Positions 33,641 to 45,556 of a stretch of DNA of 64,000 nucleotides are shown one piece after another. The translations under genes and the position numbers were made by a program. The stretch spans positions 2,666,001 through 2,730,000 of the forward strand of contig AP026548.1 in the NCBI GenBank assembly GCA_026075535.2. Direction: 5' to 3'. Origin of the DNA: Tricholoma matsutake. Taxonomy: Eukaryota; Basidiomycota; Agaricomycetes; Agaricales; Tricholomataceae. Each line of letters begins with the position of its first letter. Position 1 is the first letter of the stretch. Below the pieces are notes generated by a model. It was not told the DNA's origin and ran no database searches. It was given only the letters and a program-made list of their open reading frames with translations.

Positions 33641-34350
33641 GCAATGAAGATAATTTGATCCTGTCTTTTAGTAAACCTAAGTCTAGTGTAGGCTGCCAAA
33701 CTTGGCATCCTTCCAACATGCTTTCATCAATGCCGCCTCTGCTTCTTCTTGTACCTTTTGCATCTTAGATACAAAGTCTTCTACTGATTGTACCTTAACT
33801 TCCCTTTGGGGTTCTATTCCCATGTGGGATGATACCTGTAATTAACAAAGAAGGGTGACATGTGAGTAGCTGAATGGAATTTGTTATTTTGGCAATTGCC
33901 AGCCATTTGGGCCAGTCAGTTTGTCAGTAGTTGACAAACATGCATAGGTACTGCTCCAACTCCTGGTTCATTCTCTCTGTCTGCCCATCAGTTTGTGGGT
34001 GATATGCTGTGGATAATTTAGTTTGAATCCCCAATATGTTATTTAATTCTCACATAAACATGGAAGCAAATTGTGGTCCATGATCAGAGATAACAGTATC
34101 AGGTAATCCATGTAACCGCCATACCTGATTTAGGTAGAGGTGTGCCAAGCCCAATGATGAGGTTTCTGTAGTAGTAGGAATAATATGGACCTCCTTTGTG
34201 AAGCAGTCACATACTACAAATATTGCATTGTATCCTTGAGCCTCAGGTAATCCAGTGATAAAATCCACAGATATATCTTGCCATGGTGCACCTAGCAAAG
34301 GGAAATCCAAAGAGAAAACTCTAAGGATCCCTTTGCTGATGCCCAGTATA

Positions 34351-34646
34351 TGTGAAGATGACAAAAATCAAATAATAACCTAAAAATAGAAAAGGCAGAG
34401 ATAGGCAGATCAAGGCCACTGAATGACATAATACCAAAGGGTAGATGTCAGAAGGGTACTCTGCCTCTAAATATAAAACTGTCAACATGCACAAACATGA
34501 TAGAAAGGGAAATTAGTAATAAAATCCAGAAAAATCATAGAAAATGAAGAATAGAAGGAAATGAAGTGAGGAAAAATATAGAACAAATGTAAAAAAATAG
34601 GAGAAACACAGAGGGCACCCCCTCTAGTCCCCCTAGTCCCCTTTCA
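34351..34646 (-). repeat. 3' LTR of gypsy B
   Basis: 296 bp inferred from the TG (TGTGAAGATGAC) and CA (CCCCTTTCA) ends on the + strand, the polypurine tract on one side and interrupted gypsy A integrase on the other. No second copy is present to confirm the ends. Confidence 0.65.
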
Positions 34647-34657
34647 TTATCCCCTCT

Positions 34658-37600
34658 CTAAGATACATCACCCCGATGCATCCAAAATCGCATATGACCA
34701 AAGTCAGTGACTTGAATGTGATGTGGTGCAGCAGTGTGCCATTGGTAGAATTCCTTGACTAACCGAGGGGCATTCACATCGGACTCTTTGACCCATGAGT
34801 TCTGCTCATACCCATAACCCTTCCAATGCACCAAATACTGGAGTTTTCCTGGATGCAACTGGCTGTCCAAGATTGACTCTGTTGGCAGTGGTGGTGGGTG
34901 TGAATGGCATCCCGGGAATGGATCTGGGGGAGCTGGAAGGAGTTTGATGACATGGAAGACTGGGTGGAGTCTGGACATGGAGGCTGGGAGGCATAGACGA
35001 TAGGCATGCATTCCAACACACTTGATGATGGGGAAAGGTCCCAGGAAGTGATGAGCGAGTTTCTTGGATGGACACATAGTGGTGATGTCACTGGAGTCAA
35101 GATAAACTTGATCACCAACCTTGTACTGAGGGGTCAGAGAATGGCATTAGTTGTAAAAGCATCCCATGTCGTCCTTCGCCTTTGCCTCCTCCAAACTATC
35201 CTGCATGCATTCTGTGAACTCATTCACCATCTCAATGTGTGAGGGAGTTTGGTGAGGTTCAAATCCCATGTGTGGATGTCGTCCAGTGTCTAAGAGGAAA
35301 GGGGTCTGTTGAGTGGAAGCATGGACATGGTTGTTGTATCTGAACTTGGCCAAGAGGAGAAGATCATCCCAATTGTCCTGGCATTCATTGACAAAGATGT
35401 GGATGTACTGCTCCAGTTCCTGGTTGACTTGTCAGTTTGTGGGTGGTAAGCAGTTGAAGCAAGGAGTTTGATCCACAGAAGTCGGTACAGCTTGCAAGTG
35501 AACTCTGCCATCAACTGAGGGGCATGATCAGAGAGGAAAGCACCAGGAAGTCCATGTAATTTCCACACATGGTGGAGGTAGAGTCGGGCAGCACCCAGGG
35601 CACTGACAGTGGTGTGAGTGGGAATGAAGTGAGCACGTTTTCCCAATGAATCAACTGTGCACATCACCGCATCAAACCCATTTGACTCTGGCAGCTCCAC
35701 CACAAAGTCGATGCTGACAACATCCCAATGACTCTCTGGAACAGGAAGAGGGTGTAGCTTGCCAATGGGTTTGCAATGAGGAATCTTGGTGTGTAAGCAA
35801 AGGTCACAAGTGTGATGATACTGACCAATGAGCTGTGACATTTGTGGCCACCAATAATTCTGTGAGGTGAGCTCCAAGGTCTTCCAGCATCCAGGATGAC
35901 CAGCAATCTGTGAGTCATGGTGTTGGGATATGATGCACCGGTGAAGGTCTGGGTCATTGGAAACGTAGATGTAATCCCTGAAATACAACAAGTCCTCTTT
36001 TTCAGCCCACTCTGCTGCATGCAAGGAATGGGTGGATCCCTTCCTCAGTTCTTTAACAGCTCAGGCACCAACATCCTCATGTAAACTGCTATGGTTTGCA
36101 TGACGAATATCACATAGTATGTCCTTCTCCTCACCCTGGGGTGCGATGCCTTCCAGTGCCTGAATGGTGAACAGGTCTGGCTGCAACAACACAATGTTTT
36201 GATTGTCATCGCTGCTATCCCCATGGTCTGCATGTCAGGAAAGGGCATCGGTCTTCCCCATGCTGCAACCCAGACAGTGGTGCAAGGAGAAGTCAAATCT
36301 GGATAGATACAGGGACCAACAAGCTTGATGACAGTTCAATTTCTTGGCCGTCATAAAGTACTCAAGATTCTTGTGATCCGTCCAAATTTCCACCTTGTGT
36401 TGGGCACCCTTGAGGAAGTGTCACCACTCCTCAAGCGCACCCATTATTGCCAACATCTCCTTGTCATGGATCTTGTAGTTTTGCTCTACAGCACTAAGGC
36501 TTTTGGAGTAGAATGCAACAGGATGCCACTTCTGGTCCTCCAGAGACTGCTGAGACAACACGGTGCCCATCGCAAAGTCAGAACTGTCGGCTTCTATACA
36601 AAATGGATGTGAATCATCAGCAAAGGTAAGAATGGGAGCAGAAGTGACCATCTCCTTAAGCTTTTTGAACTCCTCCCCTTGTGCATTATCCCACCTCCTT
36701 GCCTCCTTTCCTGTCAAGTCAAACATTGGTCATGCATGACATGAGAAATCCTTGATAAAATATCAATAGAAATTGATGAAGCCCAGGAAAGACTGCACCT
36801 CTTTCTTGTTCGTGGGTGTCGGCCAAGCCATGACCCCATTCACCTTGATAGGATCCATCTCCACCCAACCCTCTGAGATAATCTGGCCAAGGTACTTGAT
36901 CTTGGTCTTCTCAAACTCACACTTGTCCTGATGAAGGTAGAGTTTGTACTGTCAAAGCCATTCTAGGATGAGGCACGTGATGTGATGGTGCTCTTCAATC
37001 GTGCAAGTGAAGATGAGGATGTCGTCAAGATAGATGCAAACAATGCCTTTGAGGATGAGGTCATGGAAAATGTCATTCATCATGGTCTGAAAGGACTATT
37101 AGTAAGGCCAAAGAACATGATGAGTGGTTCAAAAAGACCATGGTTGGTACGAAAGGCTACCTTCCACTCATCTCCCTCCTTTATCCTCATATTATTGTAG
37201 CCCCAATGGATGTCGAGCTTGGTGAAGTATTGGGCTCCACAGGGCTGGTTCATGAGTTTGGAGATGAGAGGTAATGAGTAGCAATTTTTGACTGTGATGT
37301 TGTTAAGCCTTTTGTAGCCTTGAACCAGTTGAAGTGAGCCATCCTTCTTTTTGACAAGGAAAAAGGGAGAGGCCATGGGTGACTTCAATGGTCAAATACA
37401 TCCAGAGGCCAGGTGCTCATCGATGAACTGGTCGAGCTGTTGCTGTTCTTCAGGAGAGAGAGGATAGACCTTGCAGGATGAAGGGGTTGCACTGGGGGTG
37501 AGTTTGATCACATGATCCCATGGCTTGCATGCAGGGAGAGAGTCAAACGATTCCTTGGAGAACATGTCCCTGAACTCATGGAGATGAGCAAGCAAGGAAT

Positions 37601-38495
37601 TAGTGGAGGATTTAGCAGCACTGTTTTTGTGGAAGGCCTCAGCAAGATGTTGGGATATGTTCGATGTAGCACACACCTCATGCAATGGACGAATCACAGT
37701 GTAGAAGATCCAATCACCTTCCTCCACTTCCTCTGGCTCCTCCTCCTCATCATCCAAGTCTGGCATCAGATCAGGAACCCCTTCTAACTCTACTTCAGGT
37801 ATAGGCAGGGGTCCGGCATGACACTTCTGAGTACATTGTATCGCGGCCCTCTGTCCATGATGTTCTTGCCTGGCTTCTGTGAAACAAGTACAACATCAGG
37901 ATGGACATTGGCTCAGAGTATCCTCCCTGGTATGCCAGTTGACCTCTGGGTTATGGTCTCGAAGCCACAGATAGCCCAAAATCACCTTCTGCTTTCCTAA
38001 TTGAGTGACAGCAAAAAGGGCACACTCATTATGATCTTTATAATGGAGGACCAGGTCTACAACCTCTCGGATGGCACCAGCTTCATTTGGGGACCCATCC
38101 ACATTATAAACAGGTATCAGACACGAGAGTGAGCGAGTATTCAGGTGATGTTGTTGTGCGAGATGGGCATCAATGAAGAGACCAGTCACACCAGAGTCCA
38201 GGAGTGCAGAGACACTGAGTATCTGTCCAGTATCAGTAGTCTGCAGTTTGATTGCTAGGTTCAAGGAATGTGTAGAGGGAGTGGACACAACAATATATTT
38301 GCATGGTAGTTTACGCTCCCATGATTTAATTTTGGGGTGTGGAGCAGAGGGAGAGATGGGAAGAGCAGGTATGTCTTCAGCCAACTTCAAAGGGTCAGAG
38401 AGGGGGACAGTCACAGAAATAGATTCATTCTCTGGGGATTCAACTGACAAGACTTCAAAGTGGTTATGGACAGGCAGTGAGGGCATACAATTCAC
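34658..38495 (-). pseudogene. gypsy B pol: protease, RT, RNase H, integrase, chromodomain
   Basis: Protease near 38250-38130 (SALLDSGVTGLFIDAHLA). RT at 37400-36960 ([14 protein letters not shown], then [10 protein letters not shown], and catalytic YLDDILIF). RNase H near 36726-36300 (FCIEADSSDFAMG, KVEIWTDHKNLEYF). Integrase with HHC zinc region and core at 36024-35400 ([37 protein letters not shown]). Integrase tail and chromodomain at 35110-34660 (FLGPFPIIKCVG, LVHWKGYGYEQNSWV). In-frame TGA at 37896, 37392 and 36421, and a small deletion shifting the frame near 37080. Chromodomains target integration to heterochromatin. Confidence 0.87.
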
Positions 38496-38569
38496 TTGCT
38501 GCGAATAGAAAATCCTGCTCCTCTACAACTTCTCTCCTCTGCAACCTGATCCTTTGCTTCCTTGACATC

Positions 38570-39590
38570 TACAAGCGCTAACAAGTCATCTCACCCCTCA
38601 GGGGTGAGCATGCAGATATACTGATGATGGGGACATGCTCCAGCCCTGTGCCCAGTTTCCCCACAGCGGTAGCAGAGATCCAACCTATGTGCATGGCTGC
38701 GGGCCACATCAACATCCATTGGTACTGGAACATTGATGGCTGGTGTGGGAGTCTGATGAACAGGAATGGGGTTAAGGTGGGGAAGGGTTCAATTGAAGGT
38801 GTAGAGTGCATGAGTGGTAGTTGGAGCATGGAATGCAGCATTAAATGCCACATTTGTGAGTTGGTTCTCATCACAGAGTGAAGCAGCTTCATACCAAGCA
38901 TAGATATCATTGTCTGCTGGGCACCCTTCCAACATCTGTGCAATCTGGTCCTGAATTTCTTGATTGAGGCCCTGTTGGAACTTCACCACCACTGGTAGCC
39001 CACTCCCATATCCTGCCATGTCCACCAAATCCTTAAACCTGTTGATATAATCATCCACAGATCGACGTGCCTGGTGGTAAGAGGATGACTCGAGCCATGT
39101 CACTGCTCAGTGGTGCTTGTTGAGGGGACAAAAGTGGCATACAAACTCTGCTCAAAAGTCACTCCAAGTGGAAAAAGGTAGAGAACCGAGCTCTTTAGTT
39201 TGGTGCAGAATATGGTCCACATAGCGATAGGTGCATTCAGATTTCATGTATGTGAAGGCCCAATAAAATTTTGCAGCCTCATCAATGAATTGATGCAACT
39301 GGAGACTGATGTATAACTCACAGGAATTAAGGAATGCATGCCCCTGTGCACGTGCACCATTAAATTCAGTGGGGGGAGACAGTTTGATCTGGGTGCGCTC
39401 TTTAGTGGGCACGTTTGGCAGTGCATCATTGTTGGGGGCGCTTGGAGTTGCAATGGGAGGAATATTGGTCATAGGGTTAGTCTGGAGGGTCCTGATGAAG
39501 TTTTCAATTGTTACATACTGAAGCTGGCAGGCAAGCTCTATTTCATTTGTATTCTGGTTGAGGATTCTGAACAGTATGACTAGATCTCTC
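38570..39590 (-). pseudogene. gypsy B gag
   Basis: Retrotransposon Gag in at least three frame segments: LACQLQYVTIENFIRTLQ (about 39570-39490) with PPTEFNGARAQGHAFLNSCE, then WLESSSYHQARRSVDDYINRF (39100-39040) and FQQGLNQEIQDQIA. It ends in a knuckle-like CYRCGE-type region near 38690-38620 (LDLCYRCGETGHRAGACP in one frame). The 5' end is unclear because the upstream LTR is missing. Confidence 0.75.
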
Positions 39591-40301
39591 TATGTTCACT
39601 ACATGATCTATGTCCTGCTTAACAAGCCAACCAGCACGCATCAGTGGTATGGAAAGCAGATCTCATTCTGCATGCTCTGTGACTTAAGTCCTTAATGTGG
39701 ATCAGCTAGAGGAAATTTCACACAGTCAACTGAGGGAGATTTTGGGTGCACTAGAGGGAAAAAGCATGCTGCACACTGCCCTAACTGTATAGGATAGCTT
39801 GCTACAGCTGTTTCCTGAGGATTTAGACATTTTTGGTTAAAATTTTCAGTGTGATGGTGGTCTGGATGCTAACAAACAACCCCTTTTGTGATGTTAAATT
39901 TTAAAAATTAACACAACAAACTGCTATCATGATATGACAAATTGTTATAATTAAGAAGGTTACAGTAAGTGAAGACCTCTCCCCCTCCCCATACAGGTTC
40001 ATTGACACACAACCCCTCACTCCCATATCCTCTGGCTTCACTCCCCACCCCTCCATATACCCCTCCATCTATCCACATACCACAAAGTGACTGGAGGATA
40101 TGTACAAGCCCAGTACATAGCCCCCCCTGTCCTCATTCTCTCACTTCTCCTCATCTCTCTCCCTGACACCATGTGTAGCCTCACTCCTAGTGATGTATTG
40201 AGCTATACACACTGTTTTCTGGTAGCAGAGCCCAAAAATGAAGAGGAGAGACCACTCACTCCTTCCTTTATCAAGGAAAGTGCTTACTACAGCTCAATAT
40301 A
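39591..40301. other. non-coding DNA between gypsy B and the pogo element
   Basis: CpG-poor, with a C-rich stretch at 39975-40100. No gene recognised. Confidence 0.35.
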
Positions 40302-41100
40302 CAGTTGATATTCTCATAATGCATCAATTTTGGGCTGGAACCACCATGGGACACAGGGAAAAGCAGTGCATAATGCATAGGTCTGGTGACTCAATTATGC
40401 ATTATCAGAATGATTTTTCACCCAATACCCAGTGATATAACAACTGCAACTGGACCCAACTTTAACCATTTGTAACCAGACCATGGTTATGGTTACAGGC
40501 AGTTACACATCAGTTATGGTCTCAGTCTATGCCAGATGGTGTGCATGTGATAGACCATCAAAAACTGGGTGTAGCCAGTTGAGAACTGAACCATGCATGA
40601 TTGATCATCATATTGTGGTTGATGTTGATCAACAACAACAATGTTGCCAGTGCACGCCTCTACCATGACCACAACCACTTCCCTTCACCTGTCCCTCATT
40701 CCCCCTCCCTCTCTATTGTACCTGACCCCTTTGGCCTGCTGCACCCCAACAAACACAGTGACCAAGTGGTAAGATCCCCATGGCTACAACAACGCAATGT
40801 GGGGCACAAATGACACTTAATGTTGTTTGTGCTAGTAAGCTTTTTCTTGCTTTATTACCATCTATATACTAACTAATATTTTTTTTGCATTACTAGGCTT
40901 GGTAACAACAACTATGATGATCGCACAACCTAGATGATGCAACAGGTATCAACACCACCAACAATGGACCCACATGATGGCAAGACATTGACACCCCCCA
41001 ACAACAATGCTGACAATGATAATGGCACCACCATCAACTCCAACAATGGCGACACATCAATATCACCCACAACAATGCTGGCAACAACAATGGCACCACT

Positions 41101-41447
41101 TAGTGTTGCCATGGCTCAAGCCACATTTTTTGCTACCTTGGGAAATAAATTATGTAAAATCACTAAAATATTTGAGGAGCTAGATCCCATCAAAAGCTGA
41201 GGGGTCTCCTGCCAACTCTAAGTGATCAGAGAAGTGGTTCCTGAGATATTCAGGTGGCTTTGAAATGGCTTGGCTTGAGCTGTTTCAAAGCTGCCTAAAT
41301 ACCTCAGGAACAGCTACTCTGATCACTTAGAGTTGGCAGGAGACCCCTCAGCTTTTGATGGGATCTAGCTCCTCAAATATTTTAGTGATTTTATGTAATT
41401 TATTTCCCAAGATAGCAAATAATGTGGCTCAAGCCATGGCAACACTA
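41101..41447. mobile_element. hAT MITE with long inverted repeats
   Basis: 347 bp, almost entirely an inverted repeat: arms 41101-41266 and about 41275-41447 pair with few mismatches around a short centre. It begins TAGTGTTGCC and ends GGCAACACTA. Direct 8-bp duplications GCACCACT flank it at 41093-41100 and 41448-41455, the hAT signature. No coding capacity. Confidence 0.88.
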
Positions 41448-41519
41448 GCACCACTGCCACCATCAACCACAATGATGGCAACACATCAACACCACCCACA
41501 ACAATGCTGGCAAAGACAA

Positions 41520-41840
41520 CAGCATTACTGCGACCATCAACACCAGTGATGGCAATGCATCAACACCACCCATGACAATGGCGGCAAAGACAACAGCATT
41601 ACTGCGACCATCAACACCAGTGATGGCAATGCATCAACACCACCCATGACAATGGCAGCAATAACAATGGCAGCAATGACAATGGCAGCAATGACAATGG
41701 CAGCAATGACAATGGCAGCAATGACAATGGCAGCAATGACAATGGCAGCAATGACAATGGCAGCAATGACAATGGCAGCAATGACAATGGCAGCAATGAC
41801 AATGGCAGCAATGACAATGGCAGCAATGACAGCAAATGCA
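41520..41840 (+). repeat. nested tandem repeats: 65-bp duplication and 15-bp array
   Basis: A segment of about 65 bp (ACAACAGCATTACTGCGACC to CACCACCCATGACAATGG) occurs twice in tandem at about 41517-41646. It is followed by about twelve copies of a 15-bp unit (ATGACAATGGCAGCA) at 41646-41830. The open frames through it are artefacts of the period. Confidence 0.9.
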
Positions 41841-42039
41841 TCAACACCACCCACAACAATGTGGCAACAGCAACAGCAACAGCAATGGCAACAGCAATGG
41901 CAATGGCATTGACACCACCAAACCCCCCAAGCACTATGCATGAGGTGGGGTTTTGTATAGTTTTTTTCTTTTACTGCACACTTGCTTGCAGACCCCCCCT
42001 GCCCTGTGAGAAGGCTTATGTATTTATGTATATAATATA

Positions 42040-42249
42040 GCTATTGAATTCTGTAGTCTACTTACTCAGTCATAACTGGTCATTATTTGGACCAGTTATG
42101 ACTGGTCCTGTAACCAACATGTAACCAATATGGACCAGTTTATGCCAGTCTGGTCTCAGTTACATAAAATGTATGAGATAAAATAGACTGGTCCAGTTCT
42201 GGTTACAGCCTGAGATGGGCAAAAAACTGGACTGGACTGGACCTTAAAA
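42040..42249. repeat. right end of a hAT-type repeat of the 45.6-kb family
   Basis: Rich in (A/T)ACTGGTCC and GGACCAGT words and ends GGACTGGACCTTAAAACACTA at 42249, matching the inverted ends of the elements at 43152-43960 and 45557-47295. I could not find its left end; similar CCAGT-rich sequence begins near 40445. Confidence 0.55.
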
Positions 42250-42289
42250 CACTAATAAGTTGAGTCTCTTTGTGTTGTGAGTTTCCCTT

Positions 42290-44499
42290 GTTGATCTTAA
42301 CACAATGGCCTTTCTTAAGATTACATCACAGTGTGCCACCTGACTGTGGGCTTGCCTCAAAACAGATGGCTGGAAAGAAGAAAGAAAAGTTTCACATCAC
42401 CATAGCCTTTGCATGCAATGCCAATGGGAGCGAGCACCTACCACAATCTATATTAGCAAGGCAAAGAAACCTCATTGCTTCAAGACATGGTCTCCAGTCC
42501 AGCTTGGCTTCTACTATTGAAACAAGAAGAAGGCTTGGATGACATTGGAACTCTTTGATGAGTATGCAGACTCACCTGCTGTGTCACAATTAAACACTAA
42601 CCCATAGACAGATACATAAGAGGCCTCAACATCAGAATGTGCCATCAAAATTGGCACATCTGCCTTACTCTCAATAACTTCTCTGGCCATTTTATCTGCT
42701 ATAAACCTCAGAACATTCAGCTGGTGTATTTTGACATCATTTGTCCAACAACTGGATGCCAGAATTATTTGATACTTCAAAGCTCATTACTGGTGGGAGT
42801 TCTGCCTTTGCGCTATTGAAAAGGATGACCTCAGAGAATGTGACATTTATAAGATCAACTTGCTTGAAGGAATGCTTATGGCAAAGGAGGCATGGAAACA
42901 GGTGGATGCCTCAACAATCCAGCACTGCTGGAACCATACTAAAATTCAAGGGTGCACATTGACTCATAATGATCAGGTAGCAACAATTCACACTTTTTGC
43001 AGAGAGGTTGTCGATGAGAACATCATTGACAGGTCATCTCTGCATGCAGACCGTGGTGCATGGGATCCTTCAGACCTTTGCTACTGTGAGCAATATGACA
43101 TTACCTGATGCCAAGGAACATCTCAAGAAACAGCTTGGCAATCAATACAATTAGTGTTTAAAGGTCCAGTCCAGTCCAGTTTTTGACTTCCAAATGGGGC
43201 AACCAGCAACCACAACTGGTCTAGGACCAACCCAGATATTGGAGGAATGCAACTGGACCCTTTAGGACCAGTCCTAATCAGTCCATGGACCGAAAAAAGA
43301 CTGGTTTGGACTGGTCTTTTGTCATAAAATTCATCGTGCCAAATAACCCATATGTATCTCAACAAATATGACCATTATATATTATATTCATGGATAGAGA
43401 TTGTAATTCTCTGTAGACCAATCCAACATTTAAGCAATTCCATCAAGATTTGACTGAGATATGGCCAAAACCGAAAGGACATGCATTCAAGTTGCAGTTT
43501 GTAGTTTGTAATTTGTAGTTTGTAGTTGCACTCATTTGGGCTGTTATATGAATAGAATCCCATGGTACAGATGATTAGGGGTGTTGTTGTTACTTTTATG
43601 ATGTCATATAGCTGTACAAAAAAAATTATAGCTCAGGTAATAAGCAATGCAATCAAAGTTGTTCTGATACAACAAAATACTCATACAAAAATGTTTCTGG
43701 TCATATCTCAACCAATTCTTGACCATTTTTGATGATCCAGGGACTGAAAATGAAGTAAATATGTGTGGAAGTAAGGTCCAACATACATTGGGATGAAAGA
43801 CCAGTCTTAACCAGTTTTAACTGGTTTTTCATCAGTCCTACTATATTCTTTGAAATGAAAGACCAGTCCATAAATAGACCACTGGTCTGGTCCTAATCGG
43901 TCCAGTTCAGTTCAGTTTTGGTCTTTTTTTCAGTCCTACAGACTGGACCTTTAAACACTAAATACAATGAGTGTGATTGGTGGCCAGCTCTTGATGCAGT
44001 CATGAATGCAGAGGGGGATATTTTACAGGCACAACAGGCTTTGCACAGGCTCACCTCTGAATGCCAATTGCCCAGATTGACCATCAAGCTCCCACAAAGA
44101 TCACTGCCTGCCATCCCTCAAATCATTGAGGCTGAAGAGAGATGGACTCTGTTGACAATTTTGGTCAGGCATAGGTGGATCATCAGATCCCCATGCACCC
44201 TGGAGGATCTTGTTAATCCAGTAGAAGAGCATGAAGTTGGTGATTCACCTTACAGGTTTGAGGGTGGTGATGCTGAGATTGCAGCTGAGGTTCAGCATGA
44301 GATGGCAATTGCATGGGACAATGTCATTGAAGTTGATGATTCTGAGGATGAGGATGAGGATGATAAAGAAGATGCTCTTTCACAAGGGGAGGTTATCAAG
44401 CTTTGCAAGGCACTTGAAAAGGTGTGTCTAAGGTATGGGGATGCAGATTTCTCACTTGAATTGCCCCATCAATTGTGCAAGTATCGAGCACAACTTTGA
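42290..44499 (+). pseudogene. DDE_1 (pogo-type) transposase relic split by a MITE
   Basis: Catalytic-domain pieces in varying frames: GLASKQMAGKKKEKFHITIAFACN (about 42345-42420), FKTWSPVQLGFYY and TLELFDEYA (42480-42565), then LNNFSGHFICYKPQNIQLVYF (42670-42735; relatives have DNFSGH with the catalytic Asp). After these come INLLEGMLMAKEAWKQVDAST (42857-42918). The last exon-like frame resumes after the MITE at 43969-44499 with YRFEGGDAEIAAEVQHEMA and an acidic stretch, ending at a natural stop. The N-terminal DNA-binding part is not found. Removing 43152-43960 and one 8-bp duplication makes the reading join as LKKQLGNQYNECDWWPALD. Confidence 0.8.
43152..43960. mobile_element. hAT MITE inside the pogo transposase
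   Basis: 809 bp from TAGTGTTTAAAGGTCC to GGACCTTTAAACACTA, exact inverted ends of 16 bp. Perfect direct duplications AATACAAT lie at 43144-43151 and 43961-43968. The inner subterminal parts are dense in GGTCCAGT/ACTGGACC words, possible transposase binding sites. The central 43340-43790 is AT-rich and non-coding. Confidence 0.93.
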
Positions 44500-44702
44500 T
44501 GTGATGACCTCCTTAATTCTACTCAGACATTATTAGATAGCTACTTTACACAGAATGGTCATTGACATGCTATAGCGAATCATGTCACACTTTTGGTGTA
44601 GTCACAATTGTCACTGTGTGCTATTTTCATTGTGCATATATCTCATAATGCATAGGTCCTGGGTCAGTCTGAGTGCTATGCATTATGAGAATATCAACTG
44701 TA

Positions 44703-45556
44703 GGTGTAAAAGTGAAAATAATTGTTTAATAACACTATATAGACATATACAAGTGTTATATCTTAAAAAATCAAAGGGGAATGGTGTAGAATGAGTGGAA
44801 CAGCCTGCTCATTGTTGGGGATGATGAGTGTAAGGCGCACAGCAACATTAATGGCAACATCAGATGTAGCCAGATTGTCCATCACAATGCACCATGCTGT
44901 CCATCTTGGTTGTGCCGAGCTGATCTTTGATTTGATCTCTTATCGATGTGTTACCCATTGCTTACATGGTTATCTATGGATGGCATACAGTAGGCAGGCT
45001 AGGTGGGCTACCTTATAAGTTGAAGTCAACAGTTATCTGAGGGATATACCAGTGGGTAAGGGATTTCCACCTGGCTTTCTCACAAACCCAGCCTAATTAT
45101 AGTGGGTGATCCCATTCCTGACTCACTATAACTATACTTCTTTGTCTTAAAACCCGACACCAGCATTAGCTTGCTCCCCAGCTAGCCTCTAGATTTCAAC
45201 AAGGTAAGCCTATGCACTATGCTCACATAAGCATCAACTTGGGAACATGTGGGACTCCTCCTGACACTTCCCACTGCCAGTTCCCACCCCAATCAACAAA
45301 CAATCACCATCTCCTATGGTTCATCATTCATGTGCCACAGCTTCGGCTAATGTTGCACTCATCATCCCCAATGATGAGCATAGTATTTTACCCATTCTTG
45401 ACCATTTCCCTTTGCTCTTTTGGTATATAACACTGATGTATGTATATATAATTAATAAACAACTATTTCCACTTTTATAGCTATATTTAGCCCATATAAT
45501 ACACTCTCCTTGAGTTTGAGGAGAAGGAGGGGCCTCTTCTCTTCAAGAGCTCTGCT
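44703..45556. other. non-coding DNA between pogo and hAT elements
   Basis: CpG-poor; short frames only, none recognised. Confidence 0.35.

Larger units (their letters stand above)
31691..34350 (-). mobile_element. gypsy A: Ty3/gypsy chromovirus, 3' part with LTR
   Basis: 3' LTR at 31691-32092, then polypurine tract (minus-strand AAAAGGGGGG, 32096-32105). Upstream come a degenerate chromodomain tail (WEPEENCK...NPNAL, 32330-32110; EYVVEEILDSHL near 32590), the integrase C-terminus (GDLVWLSTKDL...KQVGPYTISKVI, 32860-32740) and the integrase core (33760-34350: [44 protein letters not shown]). The integrase tail is split by repetitive sequence at about 32930-33640. Upstream coding sequence is cut at 34350, where gypsy B begins. 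The rest of gypsy A is not in the window, so it is dead. Confidence 0.9.
34351..39590 (-). mobile_element. gypsy B: Ty3/gypsy chromovirus inserted in gypsy A
   Basis: Minus-strand element with its 3' LTR at 34351-34646 and polypurine tract AGAGAGGGGATAA just inside. Order from the right: gag with zinc knuckle, protease, RT, RNase H, integrase, chromodomain. Its left end interrupts the integrase frame of gypsy A; the flank pentamer there is GTATA. No 5' LTR was found at the right end and no continuation of gypsy A follows, so the 5' end is deleted. Many Arg positions of the family read Cys, His, Gln or stop. Confidence 0.88.
40302..44700 (+). mobile_element. pogo/Tigger-like DNA transposon with TA target duplication
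   Basis: Bounded by perfect 23-bp terminal inverted repeats at 40302-40324 (CAGTTGATATTCTC...) and 44678-44700 (...GAGAATATCAACTG). Each is flanked by TA (40300-40301 and 44701-44702). A subterminal motif CATAATGCATAGGTC occurs near both ends (about 40370 and 44643). CAGT ends plus TA duplication are typical of the pogo/Tigger branch of Tc1/mariner, and the interior holds a DDE_1-type transposase relic in its second half. Later passengers include hAT MITEs at 41101-41447 and 43152-43960, a hAT-like right end near 42249, and simple repeats. Confidence 0.85.

Noticed and set aside
41093..41455. CRISPR-like array or phage-type defence
   Set aside because: The repeats are a hAT hairpin and a 15-bp tandem array in a eukaryotic genome; no spacer structure.
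41646..41912. Long frames MTMAA... (+) and IVIAA/LSLLP (-) over the 15-bp array
   Set aside because: Open only because the period is a multiple of three; no start context, no domain, CpG-poor repeat inside a dead transposon.
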